From Bacillota bacterium (GTDB lineage Bacteria > Bacillota > Clostridia > Oscillospirales > Ruminococcaceae): a DNA stretch of 9,512 bases. Under the pieces are notes generated by a model. That model made no database searches. It was given only the letters and a program-made list of their open reading frames with translations, and was not told the origin of the DNA. The position numbers were made by a program, and so were the translations under genes. Where the stretch lies: positions 1 to 9,512 of the forward strand of contig JAEWNU010000083.1 in the NCBI GenBank assembly GCA_023456995.1, read 5' to 3'. Positions 5,759 through 9,512 of this stretch are shown one piece after another (the first letter of the stretch is position 1; each line of letters begins with the position of its first letter).

Positions 5759-7047
5759 ATTTTCTTACCTGGCTTCCTCTGATTTTGGTATTCGTTTTGC
5801 TGGCTTTACGTATTCCAGTGTGCGCCGCCTTTATCAGCGGAGTCGTGGTCTACTTTACATTTATCGCACCGGAAATGCCGCTTAACATCGTGCTATCCAA
5901 GATGGTTACGTCCGGCATGAACTTTAATCTGATGGCTATTCCGTTTTTTATAACGGCAGGCCTACTTATGAACTATACCGGTATTACCTCCCGCATGATG
6001 AAGTTTGCCGACCTGCTGGTGGGCCATATGTGGGGTGGCTTGGCGCAGGTAAATGTGTTGCTGTCCACCCTGATGGGCGGTCTGTGCGGATCTTCCAATG
6101 CGGACGCCGCCATGCAGTGCAAGATGCTGGTGCCTGAAATGGAGAAACGCGGCTTCAATCTCGCATTTGCCGGTGCTGTTACTGCAAACTCTGCTCTGAT
6201 TTCGCCTATGATTCCTCCAGGAGTCATGCTAATCTTGTACGCTTCCATAACGGAAAATTCTGTGCTGGACATGTTTATGGCTGGCTACCTGCCGGGCATC
6301 CTGATGTGTTTTTTTATGATGCTCGCCGTAAACTACGTTTCCCACCGCGATGGATACAAGCCCACGCGTGAAAAGCGTGCCACGCTCAAAGAGATTGTCG
6401 TTGGGCTCATCGATTGCTTCTGGGCTGTGGTGATGATCGTTGTTCTGATCGTTGGTCTGCGCTTTGGTATCGTTACTGCCACCGAGGGAGGTGCCGTTCT
6501 CTGCGTACTGTGTATCCTCGTGGGTATGTTTGTCTACAAGGAGCTGCACATTTCCGATTTCAAGATGATTCTTTTGGAGGCATTTACCTCCATCGCCAAT
6601 GTATTTGGCATTATCATTTCCGCCACTGTCTTTGGCTTGTATTTAACCTATGCGCAGATTCCCCAGATGATCACGGTACTCGTGTTGGATATCACGGATA
6701 GCCCGATTGTGTTCCTAATACTGGTCAATATTATGCTGCTCATCATGGGAATGTTAGTGGATAGCTCCGCCGTGCTGATGATTGCAGGCCCACTGCTGTA
6801 CCCTGTAGCCATGAACTTTGGCATTAACCCCATCCACTTTGGCATCATGGTGATCCTCAACCTGTCTATCGGCGCTATCACACCGCCCTTCGGCGCAACA
6901 ATGTATCAATGCTGCAACCTGTGTAAGATTGAAATTCCTGAGTTTCTGAAGCAGGGAAAAGAGCTGCTTATGGCGCTGATGATCACCCTGCTTCTGGTCA
7001 CACTTTTCCCTGGCATATCGACTCTGCTCCCCTCACTGCTTAACTGA
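5755..7047 (+). CDS. dctM: TRAP transporter large permease, DctM family
   Basis: The transport-catalysing membrane subunit of the TRAP system, which couples substrate entry to an ion (usually Na+) gradient. It has 430 aa and about a dozen hydrophobic segments, the usual size for DctM. Conserved family stretches are present: MAIPFFITAGLLM (60-72), GGLCGSSNADAAM (108-120), ISPMIPPGVMLILY (149-162), a TATEGGAV segment (241-248) in place of the common TPTEAGAV, GMLVDSSAVLM (332-342), and SIGAITPPFGATMY (371-384). The start overlaps the dctQ stop by 4 bases, and GGAGGA (5742-5747) lies 7 bases upstream within dctQ. The PHP gene begins 29 bases after its stop, consistent with one operon. Confidence 0.93.
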   Translation: MNFLTWLPLILVFVLLALRIPVCAAFISGVVVYFTFIAPEMPLNIVLSKMVTSGMNFNLMAIPFFITAGLLMNYTGITSRMMKFADLLVGHMWGGLAQVNVLLSTLMGGLCGSSNADAAMQCKMLVPEMEKRGFNLAFAGAVTANSALISPMIPPGVMLILYASITENSVLDMFMAGYLPGILMCFFMMLAVNYVSHRDGYKPTREKRATLKEIVVGLIDCFWAVVMIVVLIVGLRFGIVTATEGGAVLCVLCILVGMFVYKELHISDFKMILLEAFTSIANVFGIIISATVFGLYLTYAQIPQMITVLVLDITDSPIVFLILVNIMLLIMGMLVDSSAVLMIAGPLLYPVAMNFGINPIHFGIMVILNLSIGAITPPFGATMYQCCNLCKIEIPEFLKQGKELLMALMITLLLVTLFPGISTLLPSLLN

Positions 7048-7076
7048 AACTTACTTGCTTGAAACGAGGCAATTTT

Positions 7077-7985
7077 ATGAAAAAGTCTTATTTTCCAAAG
7101 GATGGAGTCTGGCTGAAGGGAAATTTGCACAGCCATACGACCGTATCAGACGGTGCAATTACGCCAACAGAAATCGCGAATATATATTACGCTCACGGTT
7201 ATGATTTTCTATCTATGACGGATCACAATGTTTTCGTGCCGCACAGCGAGATACCGAATGAACAACTGATTCTGATTACAGGCGTAGAGCACGACATTGA
7301 GTACAGCCCAGACAAGTGTACCCACGTTGTGGGCGCCGGCGCAGTCAGCAAAGAAAGTACCGACTATCTCTGCAAGCGCTATACTGCCGCAGAGCTGACC
7401 GACCAGCAGCTCATCGACATGATGCGGGAAGATGGGCAGTTTGTTACGCTGGCTCACCCCATCTGGTCAAGAATGGAGCCGGAGGAGGTTCTGGCACTGA
7501 ACGGCTTTCATGCAATGGAGGTCTATAACAATGGTACAGAACATCTTTGCCACGGTGGCAATGCAGAGGTTTACTGGGATATGCTCCTGCGCCGCGGAAG
7601 ACGTTTTTTTGCCACCGCCAGTGATGACGTGCATGTTCCCCATGACCTGTTTGGTGGATGGATATGGGTGAAAGCCTCTCATCGCAGTCCAGAAGCAATT
7701 ATGGATGCGCTCTTTAGCGGTGCATTCTATGCTTCTAGTGGTCCTGTGGTTCACGACTTCGGCGTGAACGAAGGCAAGGTATATGTCTCCTGTTCCACCT
7801 GTCGGGAAATTCATTTTGTCACCTATCCGCCTAGAGGGAAGTCCTTTTTTGCAGAAGATGGCGCATCGCTCACTGAGGCATCCCATTTCCTCATAGGGCG
7901 TGAAGAATATGTTCGTATTGTATGCGTGGATATGGAGGGCCGCTCTGCCTGGACAAATCCCATCTTCTTTGATGGACGCAAGTGA
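7077..7985 (+). CDS. PHP-domain metal-dependent hydrolase (CehA/McbA type)
   Basis: A cytoplasmic metal-dependent hydrolase of the PHP (polymerase and histidinol phosphatase) superfamily, resembling the CehA/McbA branch. Known PHP members cleave phosphoesters, while CehA acts on a carbamate ester, so the bond is not certain. The metal-site motifs are all present: GNLHSHT with H18 and H20, D25 in the following VSDG, SMTDHN with D49 and H50, TGVEHD with E71, LAHPIW with H127, and ASDDVH with D184 and H186. There is no signal peptide. The length is 302 aa. The ATG at 7077 is chosen because GAGG (7066-7069) stands 7 bases before it; a TTG at 7059 in the same frame would add 6 residues but lacks a ribosome binding site. 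It follows dctM directly and ends in a GTGA overlap with a possible start of the esterase gene, so it probably processes the imported compound. Confidence 0.88.
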   Translation: MKKSYFPKDGVWLKGNLHSHTTVSDGAITPTEIANIYYAHGYDFLSMTDHNVFVPHSEIPNEQLILITGVEHDIEYSPDKCTHVVGAGAVSKESTDYLCKRYTAAELTDQQLIDMMREDGQFVTLAHPIWSRMEPEEVLALNGFHAMEVYNNGTEHLCHGGNAEVYWDMLLRRGRRFFATASDDVHVPHDLFGGWIWVKASHRSPEAIMDALFSGAFYASSGPVVHDFGVNEGKVYVSCSTCREIHFVTYPPRGKSFFAEDGASLTEASHFLIGREEYVRIVCVDMEGRSAWTNPIFFDGRK

Positions 7986-7990
7986 AGGCA

Positions 7991-8632
7991 ATGAAGAGAA
8001 TTGTATGCTACGGCGATTCTAATACTTGGGGTTACATTCCTGGCACAGGTGATCGCTTTGATGCAGACACCCGTTGGACAGCACTTCTTCAAAAGAAGCT
8101 GGGCAGTGAATACTGTGTGATTGAGGCGGGAATGAACGCTCGGACTACTTCATTTGACGACCCGTTCTGTGATTATCTGAATGGCAGGAAAGGTCTCATG
8201 TATACGCTATTAGCGGCTAAACCAGTAGATTTGCTGATCATTAGCCTTGGCACTAACGACCTGAAGTTTACAGATGCACACGGCTCATCAAAAGGGCTGG
8301 ACGCCTTGTTAAGTGCCGTATTCTCCGCAAATTATGTGCATTCAGATACCAGTGCTTTTAGAAATTCGCCTTTAATCCTTGTGATCTCGCCTACCCCACT
8401 GCTTCCGGGCATTGATACACGGGAACCGCCATCCTCCTTGCAAGGCAAATATAGCGAGTCACTTCTTTTCAAAGATTATTATTATCCGGTATGTCAGGCT
8501 TATGGTGCGTTCTTTCTAGATGCCGCTTTGTACGCAACTGCATCAGAGGTCGATTGCGTACATATGGATGCAGAAAGTCATCAAAATCTTAGCGTTGCAG
8601 TGTCTAATATAGTGCGCAGAGTGTTAAAGTAA
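7991..8632 (+). CDS. SGNH/GDSL-family esterase (MsAcT-like arylesterase/acyltransferase type)
   Basis: A small serine esterase that likely removes or transfers an acyl group. All SGNH blocks are visible: CYGDSNTWG with nucleophile Ser10 (block I), AGMNARTT (block II, oxyanion Gly), LIISLGTNDLK (block III, Asn), and DCVHMDAESHQ near the C-terminus with the catalytic Asp and His (block V). The RFDADTRWTALL stretch after block I and the overall layout resemble the Mycobacterium smegmatis arylesterase MsAcT and bacterial relatives. The length of 214 aa is normal and no signal peptide is present, so it is cytoplasmic. The ATG at 7991 matches the usual N-terminus. A GTG at 7982, overlapping the upstream stop as GTGA and preceded by GGA, would add three residues and is a real alternative. 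Either way translation is coupled to the PHP gene. Confidence 0.88.
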   Translation: MKRIVCYGDSNTWGYIPGTGDRFDADTRWTALLQKKLGSEYCVIEAGMNARTTSFDDPFCDYLNGRKGLMYTLLAAKPVDLLIISLGTNDLKFTDAHGSSKGLDALLSAVFSANYVHSDTSAFRNSPLILVISPTPLLPGIDTREPPSSLQGKYSESLLFKDYYYPVCQAYGAFFLDAALYATASEVDCVHMDAESHQNLSVAVSNIVRRVLK

Positions 8633-8699
8633 TTACCTTAATATAAGCAAACACAAATTTTGCTCTCAAGAGCTAAGTCGTGATAAACAAGGAAATCAT

Positions 8700-9512
8700 A
8701 TGACAATCATTTATCTCATCCGGCACGCGGAAGCGGAAGGTAATCTTTACCGTATTGCACAGGGGCAGGACAACAGTAAATTGACCGTGCGAGGTTGGGA
8801 TCAAGTTCGGGCACTTTCCCGCCGATTCGAGTCAATTCACATTGATGCAGTATATTCCAGCGACTTGTATCGCGCCTGTGCCACCGCCAGCGCAATCTAT
8901 TCCCCAAAGGGCCTTCCACTTCGTAAGGATCGAGCTTTGAGAGAAGTAAATCTGGGAGAATGGGAACAGAAACCTTGGGGAGAGATTGCCCGTCAGAATT
9001 CAGATCAGTTAATCTGTTTTAGCATCAAAACACATCTATGGAAAATAAACGGAGCAGAGACTGCCGCAGAAGTACAGGCTCGCCTGCTTGAGGCAGTGAT
9101 CCGAATATCAAAAGAAAATGATGGGAAAACAATTGCGATTGTTTCTCATGGCTTTGCTATTCGGATGCTGCTGGGTGCATTGCAAGGTTATCCATTAGAT
9201 CGAATTGGAGAATCACCTCAAGAGACCAATACAGCTGTTTCTCTCCTAGAAGCAAACGGTGACAATTTGCGGGTAGTGTTTCGGAGTGATGACAGCCATC
9301 TTTATGATTCCACCTGTGCTGGTAAAAAAATTTTTCACAAAAGGACCAGTGTTCTCGAGGACGGCATGTATTATCAGCCTCTTTATCTTCCAGAGCAGGC
9401 AGACTTACTACGGCAGATGGCAGACGCTGCCTGGAAAGACGCTGGGGAGACGCGACCTTTTGACGAATCACGTCTGTTGACAGATGCAGCAGAGCGTTAC
9501 ACGCTGCTAGGG
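8700..9512 (+). CDS. Histidine phosphatase (phosphoglycerate mutase-like) family protein, 3' end outside the window
   Basis: A phosphatase of the histidine phosphatase superfamily, which removes phosphate through a phospho-histidine intermediate. The reading frame runs open for 271 codons to the window edge. The catalytic motif is IRHAEAEGN with R8 and H9, R58 lies in SSDLYRACATA, E82 in REVNLGEWE and H150 in VSHG, giving the full active-site set. The phosphatase domain ends around residue 195-205. A further 65 or more residues follow (GMYYQPLYLPEQADLLRQM and on), more than a usual 200-220 aa member, and resemble the start of an appended domain, possibly a GNAT acetyltransferase as in some Clostridia proteins (inference). 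The ATG follows AAGGA (8689-8693) at 6 bases. The 67-base gap after the esterase gene has only a weak GCTC/GAGC hairpin, so it likely belongs to the same operon. Physiological substrate unknown. Confidence 0.87.
   Translation, partial: MTIIYLIRHAEAEGNLYRIAQGQDNSKLTVRGWDQVRALSRRFESIHIDAVYSSDLYRACATASAIYSPKGLPLRKDRALREVNLGEWEQKPWGEIARQNSDQLICFSIKTHLWKINGAETAAEVQARLLEAVIRISKENDGKTIAIVSHGFAIRMLLGALQGYPLDRIGESPQETNTAVSLLEANGDNLRVVFRSDDSHLYDSTCAGKKIFHKRTSVLEDGMYYQPLYLPEQADLLRQMADAAWKDAGETRPFDESRLLTDAAERYTLLG

Noticed and set aside
7467..7991. 174-codon minus-strand open frame opposite the PHP gene
   Set aside because: Antisense to the PHP gene, whose metal-binding motifs are complete; no domain visible in the reverse frame.
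8662..8673. Short hairpin GCTC/GAGC before the histidine phosphatase gene considered as operon terminator
   Set aside because: Only 4 pairs around a 4-base loop and no T-tract follows; too weak for termination.

Overview
The window looks like chromosomal DNA from an anaerobic Firmicute, most likely a Clostridia/Oscillospiraceae-type gut bacterium. The evidence is strong GGAGG-like ribosome binding sites, a Gram-positive-style lipobox on the binding protein, AT-rich intergenic DNA with well-formed -10 boxes, and Clostridia-like protein families. This placement is an inference; no rRNA or other taxonomic marker is present. All convincing genes lie on the + strand.

Layout. Positions 1-817 hold no intact gene. 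Inside lies what looks like a broken relic of a MobA/MobL-type relaxase start (about 474-558), some inverted repeats and an 8-bp tandem repeat. A good sigma-A promoter (778-806) then drives a LacI-family regulator (818-1945) that ends at a strong intrinsic terminator (1956-1991). A 520-bp AT-rich regulatory region follows. It carries two tandem copies of TAAATYGTTTAC, a third related copy, and two candidate promoters.

Downstream is a co-directional cluster: a glycerol-1-phosphate-dehydrogenase-like (AraM/EgsA type) metal-dependent dehydrogenase (2469-3863); a complete tripartite TRAP transporter comprising the DctP-type lipoprotein (4063-5115), the DctQ small permease (5264-5758) and the DctM large permease (5755-7047); a CehA/McbA-type PHP hydrolase (7077-7985); an SGNH/GDSL esterase of the MsAcT arylesterase type (7991-8632); and a histidine phosphatase (8700 to the window end, cut off) with a C-terminal extension that may begin a second domain. 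A large stem-loop lies between the binding-protein gene and the permease genes.

How it may work together (inference): the LacI regulator senses a small molecule and controls the cluster through the TAAATYGTTTAC sites, one of which recurs before the TRAP genes. TRAP imports an organic acid or other anionic solute. The esterase, PHP hydrolase and histidine phosphatase remove acyl and phosphate groups, and the dehydrogenase interconverts a polyol (possibly phosphorylated) and its keto form. I do not recognise this gene combination as a named pathway, and the substrate is unknown. No CRISPR array, tRNA, rRNA or intact insertion sequence was seen.
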